This document shows positions 24,435 to 33,724 of a DNA stretch of 64,000 bases, piece by piece (position 1 is the first letter of the stretch; each line of letters opens with the position of its first letter). Source of the stretch: Nitratireductor kimnyeongensis (lineage in GTDB: Bacteria; Pseudomonadota; Alphaproteobacteria; Rhizobiales; Rhizobiaceae). The DNA lies in contig NZ_CP078144.1 of NCBI RefSeq assembly GCF_019891395.1, positions 62,001 through 126,000 of the forward strand, given 5' to 3'. The position numbers and the translations under genes were made by a program. A model generated the notes under the pieces. That model was not told where the DNA came from. It saw nothing but the letters and a program-made list of their open reading frames with translations, and did not search any database.

Positions 24435-25618
24435 CGATGCGGCGCGGCGCATGCCCCACACTCTCCGCCCCCATGGAAACCGGCGACGGGCTGCTCGCCC
24501 GGATTGCACCGGCCCATGGCGCGCTCACGCCCGAGAAGCTGGCGGGCATCGCCAAAGCGGCGGGTCGCCACGGCAACGGCATTCTGGAAGTGACCGCGCG
24601 CGGCAAATTGCAGATCCGCGGACTGACGGCCCAAAGCACGCCCCTGTTTGCCACGGAAATCACCGCGCTGGAGCTCGGTCCCGTCGATGGCTTTGCGGTG
24701 GAGACCGCACCGCTGGCCCCTCCTCCTCCGCTTGCGAAGCGCATCAATGCGCAGATGGCCGAGCGTGATTATGCTGCGCTGCTCGCGCCAAAAGTGTCCG
24801 TCACGGTCGATTGCGGCGGCGCACTGCATCTCGACGCGATCAGCGCCGACATAAAGCTCATCATGGCTGACGACGGGCAATGGCTGATCGGCATCGGCGG
24901 CAATGGCGCGACGGCGCATTGGCTGGGCAAGGGCGATGAGCAGGCGGTGGGCGCTGCGGCGCTTGCGGCGCTTGATCTGCTGGCGCAGACCGGCGGACGC
25001 GCACGCGATTTCACGCAGGCGCAGAAGGATGCGCTCCGGGCGGGGCTTGAGCCGGCCGTGCAACATCCTGCACGGGCTGACAGCGCGCCGGTTGGTCTGT
25101 TCGCGCTGAAAGACGGGGAAAACGCGCTGGGCATCGCCCTGCCCTTCGGCCAGATTTCAGCGGAAGCGCTTGCCGCGCTCTGCGAGGCTGTATCCGATGC
25201 AAGCGAAATCCGCCTCGCGCCGCGCCACGGCCTGTTGGTGATCGGGCTTGATGAGCCCCGGCAGGAAAAGCTGCCGCGTGCGGCTGAGGCTCTTGGCTTT
25301 GTCACGGACGCGCATGATCCCCGCCTCTTCATAGCCGCCTGCGCCGGGGCGCCGGCCTGCGCTTCGGCGCGGTTCGACGCCAAGGCGCTTGCCGCCGAGG
25401 CGGCTGCGGCGGGTCTGCCCGATGGCCCGTTCCGCCTTCACCTTTCGGCCTGCGAAAAAGGATGCGCCCAGCCCTCCGGGCCGGTTGTGAACCTGATCGC
25501 GGTTGAAGGTGGCTGCACCCTTTCCTCCGTTGGCGCAAAACCTTCCGAGCGCCTTCGCACCTTTCTCACAGAGCGTGGCGAGACGCTGCGCGCCGCCCTT
25601 CTTCGAAAGACAGGCTGA
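24431..25618 (+). CDS. cobG: precorrin-3B synthase CobG
   Basis: Oxygen-dependent monooxygenase that hydroxylates precorrin-3A and forms the gamma-lactone of precorrin-3B, the step that defines the aerobic pathway. The 395-residue protein is of the nitrite/sulfite-reductase family: an N-terminal half-domain begins RRGACPTLSAPMETGDGLLAR with KLQIRG, and the C-terminal half has the [4Fe-4S]/siroheme-type cysteines in ACAGAPACASA (about 303-313) and LSACEKGCAQPSG (about 341-353). The start at 24431 overlaps the cobN stop. Its presence, without cbiG or cbiD, shows that B12 is made aerobically here. Confidence 0.95.
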   Translation: MTMRRGACPTLSAPMETGDGLLARIAPAHGALTPEKLAGIAKAAGRHGNGILEVTARGKLQIRGLTAQSTPLFATEITALELGPVDGFAVETAPLAPPPPLAKRINAQMAERDYAALLAPKVSVTVDCGGALHLDAISADIKLIMADDGQWLIGIGGNGATAHWLGKGDEQAVGAAALAALDLLAQTGGRARDFTQAQKDALRAGLEPAVQHPARADSAPVGLFALKDGENALGIALPFGQISAEALAALCEAVSDASEIRLAPRHGLLVIGLDEPRQEKLPRAAEALGFVTDAHDPRLFIAACAGAPACASARFDAKALAAEAAAAGLPDGPFRLHLSACEKGCAQPSGPVVNLIAVEGGCTLSSVGAKPSERLRTFLTERGETLRAALLRKTG

Positions 25619-26251
25619 ATGCAAGAAACCGAGTACATACGCGACGGCAACGCCATTTACGAAAAGTCGTTCGCAATCATCCGCGCCGAGACCGATCTCG
25701 CGCGTTTCAGCGCGCAAGAGGCCGATGTCGCCATCCGCATGATCCACGCCTGCGGGCTTGTCGAGGCGGCGGAGCATTTCGTCTTTTCCCAAGGGTTCGT
25801 GGCGGCAGGCCGCGCGGCGCTGAAATCCGGAGCGCCGATCCTGTGCGATGCGGAGATGGTGGCGCGCGGCGTGACCCGCACACGGCTGCCCGCCGAAAAC
25901 GATGTGATCTGCACCCTGCGCGATGCGCGCACGCCGGAGCTTGCGCAAAAACTTGGCAACACGCGTTCCGCCGCCGCGCTGGAACTGTGGCGCGAGCACA
26001 TGGAAGGCGCGGTGGTGGCCATCGGCAATGCGCCGACCGCACTCTTCTACCTGCTCGACATGCTGCGCGCCGGCGCGCCGAAACCTGCCGCCATCATCGG
26101 CATGCCGGTCGGCTTCGTCGGCGCGATGGAATCGAAGGAAGCGCTCGCCGAAAGCGGGCTTGGCATTCCCTTCGCCATCGTGCGCGGCCGCATGGGTGGC
26201 AGCGCCATGACGGCAGCGGCGATCAACGCTTTGGCGAGGGCGGGCCTGTGA
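25619..26251 (+). CDS. cobH: precorrin-8X methylmutase CobH
   Basis: Moves the methyl group from C-11 to C-12 to convert precorrin-8X to hydrogenobyrinic acid. Length of 210 residues is standard. The catalytic His is in AIRMIHACGLVEAAEHFVFS (about residue 42), followed by the GAPILCDAEMVARGVTR segment (split, about 65-81) and AIIGMPVGFVGAMESKEAL near the C-terminus. Its ATG directly follows the cobG stop with no gap, and its stop overlaps the GTG start of cobI. Confidence 0.97.
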   Translation: MQETEYIRDGNAIYEKSFAIIRAETDLARFSAQEADVAIRMIHACGLVEAAEHFVFSQGFVAAGRAALKSGAPILCDAEMVARGVTRTRLPAENDVICTLRDARTPELAQKLGNTRSAAALELWREHMEGAVVAIGNAPTALFYLLDMLRAGAPKPAAIIGMPVGFVGAMESKEALAESGLGIPFAIVRGRMGGSAMTAAAINALARAGL

Positions 26252-26988
26252 GCGGAACCCTGATTGGCGTCGGCACCGGTCCCGGCGACCCCGAACTCAT
26301 CACCGTGAAGGCGCTGAAGGCGCTGGAGCGGGCGGACGTGGTGGCCTACTTCGCCAAGCGCGGGCGCAGGGGCAATGCCCGCCGCACGGTCGAGGGGCTG
26401 CTTCCGGAAGGCATCGAGGAACTGCCGCTCGAATATCCCGTCACCACCGAGATCGACAAGACCGACCCGCGCTACATCGCGGCCATCACCCGCTTTTACG
26501 AAGCGTCGGCGCGCGCGGTGGAAGCGCATCTGAAAGCGGGCCGCACGGTCGCCGTCCTGAGCGAGGGCGATCCGCTCTTCTATGGCTCCTACATGCACCT
26601 TCATGTGCGGCTTGCCGCGCGCTACCCGACCAAGGTGATCCCCGGCATCACCGCCATGTCGGGTTGCTGGTCGCAGGCGGGCATCGCCATCGTTCAGGGC
26701 GACGACATCATGACCGTCCTGCCCGGCACGCTTGCCGAAGACGAGCTTGTGCGCCGCGTGAGCGACACGGAAGCCTTCGTCATCATGAAGGTGGGGCGCA
26801 ATCTGCCGAAAATCCGCCGGGCGCTCGCCCGCGCCGGCAGGCTTGGCGGCACCGTCTATGTGGAACGCGGCACGATGGACAATACGAACATGACCCCGCT
26901 CGCCGACAAGGCGGACGACACGGCCCCCTATTTCTCGCTTGTGCTCGGACCGGGCTGGCAGGCAAAGCCCGGCGAGGCGGTGGCATGA
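26248..26988 (+). CDS. cobI: precorrin-2 C20-methyltransferase CobI
   Basis: SAM-dependent tetrapyrrole methylase that methylates C-20 of precorrin-2. 246 residues from a GTG start at 26248, which overlaps the cobH stop as GTGA. The first conserved glycine loop GVGTGPGDPELITVKA (about 6-21), VLSEGDPLFYGSYM (about 98-111) and PGITAMSGCWSQAG (about 131-144) match CobI/CbiL rather than the other methylases in the cluster. Overlaps cobJ by ATGA. Confidence 0.96.
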   Translation: MSGTLIGVGTGPGDPELITVKALKALERADVVAYFAKRGRRGNARRTVEGLLPEGIEELPLEYPVTTEIDKTDPRYIAAITRFYEASARAVEAHLKAGRTVAVLSEGDPLFYGSYMHLHVRLAARYPTKVIPGITAMSGCWSQAGIAIVQGDDIMTVLPGTLAEDELVRRVSDTEAFVIMKVGRNLPKIRRALARAGRLGGTVYVERGTMDNTNMTPLADKADDTAPYFSLVLGPGWQAKPGEAVA

Positions 26989-27749
26989 GCGGGCGTCTCG
27001 TCATCATCGGCACCGGCCCCGGAAAACTGGCCCAGACGACGCCGGAGGCGCGGGCGGCGATTGCGGCGGCGAGCGATTTCTTCGGCTATGGTCCCTATCT
27101 CGACCGGCTCGACCTGAACGATGGCCAGACCCGTCATGCCTCCGACAACCGGGAAGAGCTTGCCCGCGCGAAGGCGGCGCTCACCATGGCCGCCCAAGGC
27201 AGGCATGTGGCCGTGGTTTCGGGTGGGGATGCCGGCGTCTTCGCCATGGCGGCGGCGGTGTGCGAGGCCATCGAACACGGGCCGCAGGAATGGCGCACAC
27301 TCGATCTGGAGATCGTGCCGGGGCTGACGGCCATGCTGGCCGTGGCTGCCCGCGTGGGCGCGCCGCTCGGCCATGATTTCTGCGCCATATCGCTTTCGGA
27401 CAATCTGAAACCCTGGGACCTGATCGAAACCCGGCTTGCGGCTGCTGCCGGTGCGGGCTTCGTGATCGCGCTCTACAATCCGATCAGCCGCGCTCGGCCC
27501 TGGCAGCTTGGCCGCGCCTTTGAACTGTTGAGCGGCATTCTGCCGGCGTCCACGCCGGTCGTGTTCGGCCGCGCCGCGGGCCGGCCCGACGAGCGCATGG
27601 CGATCGTTCCGTTGAACGAGGCGCGGGCGGACATGGCCGACATGGCCACCTGTGTCATCATCGGTTCGCCGGAAACACGGATGATCGAGCGCCCGGGCAA
27701 ATCGCCGTTGGTCTATGCGCCGCGCTCGGCCAGCGGAGCCGCCAGATGA
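26985..27749 (+). CDS. cobJ: precorrin-3B C17-methyltransferase CobJ
   Basis: SAM-dependent methylase that methylates C-17 with ring contraction to give precorrin-4. 254 residues, the single-domain form. Motifs are IIGTGPGKLAQTTPEA (about 7-22), VVSGGDAGVFAMAAAV (about 76-91), DFCAISLSDNLKPW (about 131) and ALYNPISRARPWQL (about 162), the last typical of CobJ/CbiH. Its last 37 bp overlap the 3' end of the convergent cobK gene, an antisense overlap inside an otherwise continuous plus-strand operon. Confidence 0.96.
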   Translation: MSGRLVIIGTGPGKLAQTTPEARAAIAAASDFFGYGPYLDRLDLNDGQTRHASDNREELARAKAALTMAAQGRHVAVVSGGDAGVFAMAAAVCEAIEHGPQEWRTLDLEIVPGLTAMLAVAARVGAPLGHDFCAISLSDNLKPWDLIETRLAAAAGAGFVIALYNPISRARPWQLGRAFELLSGILPASTPVVFGRAAGRPDERMAIVPLNEARADMADMATCVIIGSPETRMIERPGKSPLVYAPRSASGAAR

Positions 27750-28486
27750 GCATCGATTGCAGCCAAGGCTTCCTCGACATCGGCCACAATGGCCGCGTCC
27801 GCCGGCTTTGGCCGGTCGATCATGATCACCGGCAAGCCCAGCCTGCGCGCCGCTGCGATCTTGCCATAGGTCGCGGCGCCGCCGCTGTTCTTGGCCACCA
27901 CGATGTCGATGCGGTGATCGGCAAGCAGCGCGATTTCATCGTCTTCGGAGAACGGCCCGCGCGCCAGAATGCATCGGGCATTCGGCGGCAAATGAGCGGG
28001 CTCCACCGGCTCCACGCTGCGCACCAGATAATGATGCTGCGCCGCCGCGCGAAACATTTGTACCTCCTGCCGGCCAATGGCCAGAAAGACGCGACGGGGT
28101 TCAGGGCCGAGAAGCGTTGCCGCCTCGGCCATGCCGGACGCGATCTGCCAGTTGTCGCCGGCGACCGGCTGCCAGGCGGGACGCATGAGCGTGATGAGCG
28201 GCACGCCGGTCAGTCTGGCGGCTTCCGTCGCATTGCGCGCCATGCGCGCGGCGAAGGGATGCGTGGCGTCCACCATCAGGTCGATGCCTTCGCCCTCAAG
28301 ATAAAGCGCAAGCCTCTCGGCACCGCCGAAACCGCCCACACGCACCTCGCCCTGCAAGGTTTCCGGTGTGCTTGTGCGCCCGGCAAGCGAAGTGACGACA
28401 CGCAGCCCGCCCCGCGCGCAAAGCCGCGCTGCCAGCCGCCGCGCCTCGCCGGTTCCGCCAAGAATGAGAAGGGTCTGCTTTGCCAT
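27713..28486 (-). CDS. cobK: precorrin-6A reductase CobK
   Basis: NADPH-dependent reductase of precorrin-6A to precorrin-6B, 257 residues. The N-terminus ILILGGTGEARRLAARL-like stretch (LILGGTGEARRLA, about 6-18), DATHPFAARMARNA (about 76-89), and AKNSGGAATYGKIAAARRLGLPV near the C-terminus (split) are diagnostic of CobK/CbiJ. It is the only biosynthetic gene on the minus strand between cobJ and cobL: its 3' end overlaps cobJ by 37 bp and its start codon shares a CATG (28484-28487) with the cobL start. Transcription must come from a promoter inside cobL. Confidence 0.96.
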   Translation of the reverse strand: MAKQTLLILGGTGEARRLAARLCARGGLRVVTSLAGRTSTPETLQGEVRVGGFGGAERLALYLEGEGIDLMVDATHPFAARMARNATEAARLTGVPLITLMRPAWQPVAGDNWQIASGMAEAATLLGPEPRRVFLAIGRQEVQMFRAAAQHHYLVRSVEPVEPAHLPPNARCILARGPFSEDDEIALLADHRIDIVVAKNSGGAATYGKIAAARRLGLPVIMIDRPKPADAAIVADVEEALAAIDAHLAAPLAERGA

Positions 28487-29732
28487 GACGTCTTCTAAAG
28501 CATTTTGCAGTCGGGCGGAAAGCTCTCAGCGCTGGCTCACCATTGTGGGCATCGGCGAAGATGGGCTGGCCGGGCTTGGCGCGGAAGCCCGCCGCGCGAT
28601 TGCCGGTGCGGAGATCGTCTTCGGCGGTGCGCGGCACCTCGAACTGGCGGCAGATGAGATTTCCGGCGAGCCGCGTCCATGGACCTCGCCTTTTGACAAG
28701 GCGGTCGATGAAATCGAAGCGCTGAGGGGCAAGAATGTCTGCGTGCTCGCCTCGGGCGATCCGTTTCATTTCGGCGTTGGCGCGACGCTGACACGGCGCA
28801 TTCCGGCGAACGAGATGCGCGTCTTTTCCGCCCCGTCTTCCTTCGCTCTTGCTGCTGCCCGACTTGGCTGGCCGCTGCAATCGGTCGAGACGGTCTCGCT
28901 GCATGGCAGGCCGATTGCGCCGATCCGCCCGCTGCTTCATCCCGGCGCGCGCATTCTCGCGCTCACATCCGATGGCGCGGCTCCGGCTGCGATTGCAGAG
29001 CTGATCACCAAAGAGGGTTTTGGCCCCTCGCGCTTTCACGTGCTGGAAGCACTGGGCGGACCGCGCGAACGGCAGGTCAGCTTCATGGCTTCCGCGCTTT
29101 CCGCAGAAAGCTTTGGCGATCTGAACGTGGTCGCCATCGAGGTGGCGGCAGATCAGGATGCACGCATCCTGCCCCTTGGAACCGGGCTTGAAGAGGGGCT
29201 TTTCGAGCATGACGGGCAGATCACCAAATCGGAGGTGCGGGCTGTCACGCTTTCCGCGCTTGCCCCGAAACGGGGTGAACGGCTCTGGGACATCGGAGCG
29301 GGTTCAGGCTCGATTTCCATCGAGTGGCTTCGGCTGCAACCATCGCTCAGCGCCATCGCCATCGAGGCGGACGGGGAGCGCGCGGCGCGCATCGCCCGCA
29401 ACGCGGAGCGCATGGGCGTGCCACAGCTCACCGTGGTTGAGGGAAAGGCTCCCGCCGCTCTTGCGGGCCTTGCCGCGCCCGATGTGGTTTTCATCGGTGG
29501 CGGGGCGACCGTGCCGGGGCTGATGGAGGCGGCGATTGCCGCTCTTGGGAGCGGAGGCCGCCTTGTCGCAAATGCGGTGACGCTCGAAACGCAGGCGCTT
29601 CTGATCGACTACCACGGGCGGCACGGCGGAGAGCTGATCGAGATCGCCATCGCGCGCGCTGCGCCCGTTGGCACCATGAGGGCGCTGCGCGCGGCCATGC
29701 CGGTGCTTCAATGGCGCTGGAGGAAACCATGA
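28485..29732 (+). CDS. cobL: precorrin-6B C5,15-methyltransferase (decarboxylating) CobL
   Basis: Bifunctional enzyme of 415 residues. The N-terminal CbiE-like tetrapyrrole methylase domain (about 15-215) begins WLTIVGIGEDGLAGLG and has VLASGDPFHFGVGATL; the C-terminal CbiT-like domain (about 235-405) has the SAM motif WDIGAGSGSISIEWL and VFIGGGATVPGLME. Together they methylate C-5 and C-15 and decarboxylate the C-12 acetate to give precorrin-8X. The only in-frame start is ATG at 28485, which adds about 15 residues before the usual first motif and shares CATG with the divergent cobK start. Overlaps cobE. Confidence 0.96.
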   Translation: MTSSKAFCSRAESSQRWLTIVGIGEDGLAGLGAEARRAIAGAEIVFGGARHLELAADEISGEPRPWTSPFDKAVDEIEALRGKNVCVLASGDPFHFGVGATLTRRIPANEMRVFSAPSSFALAAARLGWPLQSVETVSLHGRPIAPIRPLLHPGARILALTSDGAAPAAIAELITKEGFGPSRFHVLEALGGPRERQVSFMASALSAESFGDLNVVAIEVAADQDARILPLGTGLEEGLFEHDGQITKSEVRAVTLSALAPKRGERLWDIGAGSGSISIEWLRLQPSLSAIAIEADGERAARIARNAERMGVPQLTVVEGKAPAALAGLAAPDVVFIGGGATVPGLMEAAIAALGSGGRLVANAVTLETQALLIDYHGRHGGELIEIAIARAAPVGTMRALRAAMPVLQWRWRKP

Positions 29733-30115
29733 TCTGCGCCGGGTTTGGAGCCCGCAAAGGCGTGACAAGCGAGGCGGTTCTCGCCGCGCTCGACGCCGCC
29801 CTGACGACACATGGCCTCACGCGGGACAGGCTCGGCGCGCTGGCGACCGTGCCACGGAAACGGGACGAACCCTGCCTGCTTGATGCCGCAAAAGCGCTTG
29901 GCCTGCCGCTTTCCATCGCCGATGAGAGCGCGTTGCAGGCTGTAGCGACCCGCTGCCTGACTCGCTCGGACCACGCGCTTTCCGCCACGGGCCTGCCATC
30001 GGCCTCGGAGGCGGCGGCGCTGACCGTCTGCGGCCCAGCCGCTCGGCTCCTCGGGCCGAGGCTCACATTTGACGGCGTGACCTGCGCCATCGCCACCACC
30101 GGAAGACAATCATGA
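29729..30115 (+). CDS. cobE: cobalamin biosynthesis protein CobE
   Basis: Small protein of 128 residues of the CobE/GbiG C-terminal family. It is always found among cob genes of aerobic producers, but its molecular role is not settled. Visible: [20 protein letters not shown] at the N-terminus (about 2-21), [16 protein letters not shown] and the C-terminal [17 protein letters not shown] [13 protein letters not shown] region, matching family patterns. The start at 29729 is chosen for its strong GGAGGAA site and ATGA overlap with cobL; an ATG at 29711 is 6 codons upstream. Overlaps cobM by ATGA. Confidence 0.9.
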   Translation: MICAGFGARKGVTSEAVLAALDAALTTHGLTRDRLGALATVPRKRDEPCLLDAAKALGLPLSIADESALQAVATRCLTRSDHALSATGLPSASEAAALTVCGPAARLLGPRLTFDGVTCAIATTGRQS

Positions 30116-30876
30116 CCGTTCATTTCATTGGCGCCGGCCCGGGCGCTGCCGACCTCATCACCGTTCGTGGCCGCGACCTGATCGCGCGCTGCCCGGTCTG
30201 CCTTTACGCCGGTTCGCTGGTGCCGGAGGAATTGCTCGCCCATTGCCCGCCCGGCGCACGCATCGTCAACACCGCGCCCATGTCGCTTGAAGAGATCGAG
30301 GCGGAATATATCCGCGCGCATAAGGCCGGCGAGGATATCGCCCGCCTGCATTCGGGCGATCTTTCCGTCTGGAGCGCGGTTGCCGAACAGATCCGCCGTC
30401 TTGCAGCACTTGGCATCGACTACACGCTGACGCCGGGCGTGCCGTCCTTCTCGGCGGCTGCGGCGGCGCTGGGGCGTGAGCTGACCATTCCGGAAGTGGC
30501 GCAAAGCCTTGTCCTCACCCGCATTTCCGGCCGCGCCTCGAAAATGCCGGAGGGTGAAACGCTCGCCAGTTTCGCGGCCACCGGCACGACGCTGGCGATC
30601 CATCTCGCCATTCACGCGCTCGACCGGGTGGTGGCGGAGCTGACCCCGCATTACGGCCCCGACTGCCCGGTCGCAATCGTCGCGCGGGCAAGCTGGCCGG
30701 ATGAGCGTATTCTGCGCGGCACGCTTTCCACCATCGAAGCGGAGATGGCGAAAGATCCCATAGAGCGCACGGCGCTCATCCTCGTCGGGCCGGGGCTGGG
30801 TGCCGAGGATTTCCGCGAAAGCGCGCTTTATAGCGCCGATTATCAGCGCCGGTTTCGCGGGCGGGAGGGGTTATGA
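30112..30876 (+). CDS. cobM: precorrin-4 C11-methyltransferase CobM
   Basis: SAM-dependent methylase acting at C-11 of precorrin-4, 254 residues. Key motifs are [18 protein letters not shown] (about 3-20), [13 protein letters not shown] (about 31-43), the Asp of [15 protein letters not shown] (about 80) and [15 protein letters not shown] (about 105), which together identify CobM/CbiF. It overlaps cobE at its start and cobA at its end, each by 4 bp, within a run of tightly packed genes. Confidence 0.96.
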   Translation: MTVHFIGAGPGAADLITVRGRDLIARCPVCLYAGSLVPEELLAHCPPGARIVNTAPMSLEEIEAEYIRAHKAGEDIARLHSGDLSVWSAVAEQIRRLAALGIDYTLTPGVPSFSAAAAALGRELTIPEVAQSLVLTRISGRASKMPEGETLASFAATGTTLAIHLAIHALDRVVAELTPHYGPDCPVAIVARASWPDERILRGTLSTIEAEMAKDPIERTALILVGPGLGAEDFRESALYSADYQRRFRGREGL

Positions 30877-31649
30877 GTTTGGCTGAAGCGCTCAACCGCC
30901 TGCCTTTTGAACCAGCGCCGTTCGAGCCCGGCCATGTGTGGCTTGCGGGTGCGGGTCCCGGTGGCTTTGGCTGCCTGACGCTCGGTGTTCTGGCCGCGCT
31001 CGATGCGGCGGATGTGGTGATCTATGACGCGCTGGTGGATCCGGAGATCCTGAAGGCCGCGTCGGAAGCCCGGCACATTTTTGTCGGCAAACGCGCCGGC
31101 CAACCCTCCACGGCGCAGGATGAAATCAACCGGCTGATGGTGGCCGAGGCCGAGGCGGGACACAGGGTTCTGCGCCTGAAAGGCGGCGACCCCAACATGT
31201 TTGGCCGCGGCGGCGAGGAAGCGCTGGTGCTGGCGCTTGCCGGCATTCCCTTCCGCTTTCTGCCGGGCATCACCTCGGCGGTGGGGGCGCTCGCCGATGC
31301 GGGCATTCCCGCCACCATGCGCGGGGTGAACAAGGCGGTGGTCTTCGCCACCGGCCACGCCGCCGGCACGCCCGACGATCTGGACTGGGCGGCGCTGGCG
31401 AAAACGGGGCAGCCCATCGTCATCTATATGGGGATGCACAAGCTCGCCCTGATCGTGGACGCACTCTCCTCCGGCGGAATGGCGGGCGACACGGCCGCCG
31501 CCCTCATCATGAACGCGACCAAGCCGGATGAGCGCATCCTCACCACCACGCTTTCGTCTCTTGTCGCTCAAGCGGAAGAGCAGGGCTTCGGCTCGCCTTC
31601 CATCATCGTGATCGGCGGCATCGTGGCGCTGCGCGAGGCGCTTTCATGA
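30873..31649 (+). CDS. cobA: uroporphyrinogen-III C-methyltransferase CobA
   Basis: Methylates uroporphyrinogen III at C-2 and C-7 to precorrin-2, the entry into the corrin branch. 258 residues, a stand-alone SUMT without the CysG oxidase/ferrochelatase domain. Motifs are [17 protein letters not shown] (about 22-38), [16 protein letters not shown] (about 72), [16 protein letters not shown] (about 103-118) and [18 protein letters not shown] (about 131-148). Overlaps cobM and cobB by ATGA. A separate SUMT for siroheme may exist elsewhere. Confidence 0.96.
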   Translation: MSLAEALNRLPFEPAPFEPGHVWLAGAGPGGFGCLTLGVLAALDAADVVIYDALVDPEILKAASEARHIFVGKRAGQPSTAQDEINRLMVAEAEAGHRVLRLKGGDPNMFGRGGEEALVLALAGIPFRFLPGITSAVGALADAGIPATMRGVNKAVVFATGHAAGTPDDLDWAALAKTGQPIVIYMGMHKLALIVDALSSGGMAGDTAAALIMNATKPDERILTTTLSSLVAQAEEQGFGSPSIIVIGGIVALREALS

Positions 31650-32959
31650 CGGCGCGGGCGATCATCATCGGCGCGGCCCGGTCTGGCTCGGGCAAGACCA
31701 GCGTCACCATCGGCCTGATGCGCGCGCTCAAAAGGCGCGGTCTTGCGGTGCGGGGGGCGAAATCCGGCCCCGACTATATCGACCCCGGCTTTCATCAGGC
31801 GGCGACGGGGCAAGCGGGCGTCAATCTCGACAGCTGGGCCATGCACCCCGATCTGCTCGCCCATCTTGGAAGCCGGCAAAGCGAAGATGCCGATATGCTG
31901 CTCATCGAGAGCGCCATGGGCCTGTTCGACGGCATCGTTTCGGAGCCGGGACGATCCGGTGCGGCAGCCGACATCGCGCGGCTTTATGACGTGCCCTGCC
32001 TCGTCATTCTCGATGTGTCCGGCCAGTCGCAGACGGCTGCTGCGCTGGCAAAGGGGTTTGCCGCCTACGACCCGAAGGTGCGGATTGCCGGCGTGGTGCT
32101 CAATCAGGTGGCGAGCCCACGTCATGAGGCGATGGCGCGCGAGGCCATCGAGGCGATCGGCATTCCGGTTCTGGGCGCGGTCTACCGCAACCTGGACATG
32201 GCGCTGCCGGAGCGGCATCTGGGCCTTGTGCAGGCGAGCGAACATGCCGCGCTCGAAGCCTTCATCGAGCGGCTTGCCGATGTGATGGAACAGGCCATCG
32301 ACCTCGACGCGGTGATGAAGGCCGCCGTGCCGCTTTCCATGCGGGCGGGCGATGCGGCGCGGCTTCTGCCGCCGCCGGGCCAGCGCATCGCCATCGCGCA
32401 GGATGCCGCCTTCAGCTTCGTCTATCCGCATCTCGCCCGCCACTGGCGCGAGGCGGGCGCGGAGCTTCTGCCCTACTCGCCGCTTGCCGATGAGGGACCG
32501 GCGGAGAGCGCTGACGCCTGTTGGCTTCCCGGCGGCTATCCCGAGCTTCATGCGGGGCGAATTGCTGCTGCGAAGAATTTTCACGCTTCGATGCAGGCTT
32601 TCGCGGAGAACAGGCCCGTTCACGGCGAGTGCGGCGGGTTCATGGTTCTGGGCAAGGCGCTGGAAGATGCGGAGGGCACGACCCACACCATGCTGGGTCT
32701 GCTTTCCCATGTGACGAGCTATGCGAAACGCAAAATGAATCTCGGCTATCGGCAGGCCACGCTCATGAGCGATTGCGCCATCGGCAGCAAGGGCGAGACA
32801 ATCCGTGGCCACGAGTTTCATTATTCGCGCCTGATGGAACCCGGCGATGATGCACCGCTCGCCATGCTGGCAGACGGTCAGGGCCGCGCGCTCGGCCCTT
32901 CCGGTGCGCGGCGCGGGCATGTGTCGGGCACCTATTTCCACGCCATCGCGCGGAGCTGA
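31646..32959 (+). CDS. cobB: cobyrinate (hydrogenobyrinate) a,c-diamide synthase CobB
   Basis: ATP- and glutamine-dependent amidase that converts hydrogenobyrinic acid to its a,c-diamide, the substrate for cobalt insertion by CobNST. 437 residues. The N-terminal synthetase domain has the P-loop GAARSGSGKTSVTIGLMRAL (about 7-26) and KSGPDYIDPGFH (about 37); the C-terminal class I glutaminase domain has its nucleophile Cys in HGECGGFMVLG (about residue 330). Overlaps cobA by 4 bp; cobS starts 3 bp after its stop. Confidence 0.96.
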   Translation: MTARAIIIGAARSGSGKTSVTIGLMRALKRRGLAVRGAKSGPDYIDPGFHQAATGQAGVNLDSWAMHPDLLAHLGSRQSEDADMLLIESAMGLFDGIVSEPGRSGAAADIARLYDVPCLVILDVSGQSQTAAALAKGFAAYDPKVRIAGVVLNQVASPRHEAMAREAIEAIGIPVLGAVYRNLDMALPERHLGLVQASEHAALEAFIERLADVMEQAIDLDAVMKAAVPLSMRAGDAARLLPPPGQRIAIAQDAAFSFVYPHLARHWREAGAELLPYSPLADEGPAESADACWLPGGYPELHAGRIAAAKNFHASMQAFAENRPVHGECGGFMVLGKALEDAEGTTHTMLGLLSHVTSYAKRKMNLGYRQATLMSDCAIGSKGETIRGHEFHYSRLMEPGDDAPLAMLADGQGRALGPSGARRGHVSGTYFHAIARS

Positions 32960-32962
32960 GGA

Positions 32963-33715
32963 ATGGCCGGGTTTCGCTACGCGCTTCGTGACATTGCCGC
33001 CTGCCTTGGCTTCTATACGCGGCTGCCTCTACCGGCGTTCGAGATGCCGGCGCACGGTTTCGCCAATGCCCAATGGGCGGCACCGCTGGCCGGTCTTTTC
33101 ATTGGTGCGGTGTGCAGCGCCGCTTTGACGGGTGTCATCGTGCTGGGCCTGCCGGCCACCATCGCCGCCGCCATCGCGCTCGCGGCGGGCGTGCTTCTGA
33201 CCGGCGGTCTGCATGAGGATGGGCTGGCGGATGTGGCCGACGGTTTCGGCGGCGGTTCAACGCGGGAGAAGAAGCTCGCCATCATGAAGGACAGTCGCAT
33301 CGGCTCCTATGGTGTGGCCGCGCTGATCCTGTCGTTTCTCCTGCGCTGGTCGGCGCTCGTGGCGCTCGGGCTCGCCGCCATTCCCGCATTGCTGATCGCC
33401 CACACGGCCTCGCGCGCGCTCATGCCCGCGCTGATGCGCCTTTCGCCACCCGCGCGCGAAAACGGGCTTTCGGCGGGCGCAGGGCAACCGACGAGAGGCA
33501 CCGTTCTTGTCGCGCTGGCGATTGGCGGCGTTTTGCTCCTCGTTCCCGGTCCCGGATTTGCGCTCATTGGCGTGCCGCTTCTGGCGGCTGCGCTCTTTTT
33601 CATCAAATGGCTCGCCGAAAAACAGATCGGCGGGCAGACGGGCGATGTGCTCGGCACATTGCAGCAACTGGCCGAAACCGTTCTGCTTCTCGCCTGCGTC
33701 ACGCATTTCATCTGA
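32963..33715 (+). CDS. cobS: adenosylcobinamide-GDP ribazoletransferase CobS (CobV of P. denitrificans)
   Basis: Membrane enzyme of 250 residues that joins adenosylcobinamide-GDP to alpha-ribazole (or its phosphate). The family motif HEDGLADVADGFGGG (about 88-102) with its metal-binding Asp residues is present, followed by KKLAIMKDSRIGSYG. Several hydrophobic segments span the rest. The N-terminal FYTRLPLPAF is also typical. It lies 3 bp after cobB and 9 bp before cobT, whose product makes the alpha-ribazole phosphate substrate. Not to be confused with the chelatase subunit also called CobS. Confidence 0.95.
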   Translation: MAGFRYALRDIAACLGFYTRLPLPAFEMPAHGFANAQWAAPLAGLFIGAVCSAALTGVIVLGLPATIAAAIALAAGVLLTGGLHEDGLADVADGFGGGSTREKKLAIMKDSRIGSYGVAALILSFLLRWSALVALGLAAIPALLIAHTASRALMPALMRLSPPARENGLSAGAGQPTRGTVLVALAIGGVLLLVPGPGFALIGVPLLAAALFFIKWLAEKQIGGQTGDVLGTLQQLAETVLLLACVTHFI

Positions 33716-33724
33716 AGGATATCC

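Noticed and set aside
22071..24509. 812-codon open frame on the minus strand opposite cobN
   Set aside because: It is an antisense shadow of a GC-rich gene with strong third-position bias; the product is Arg/Ala/Gly-rich with no family motifs, while CobN in the plus frame is clearly real.
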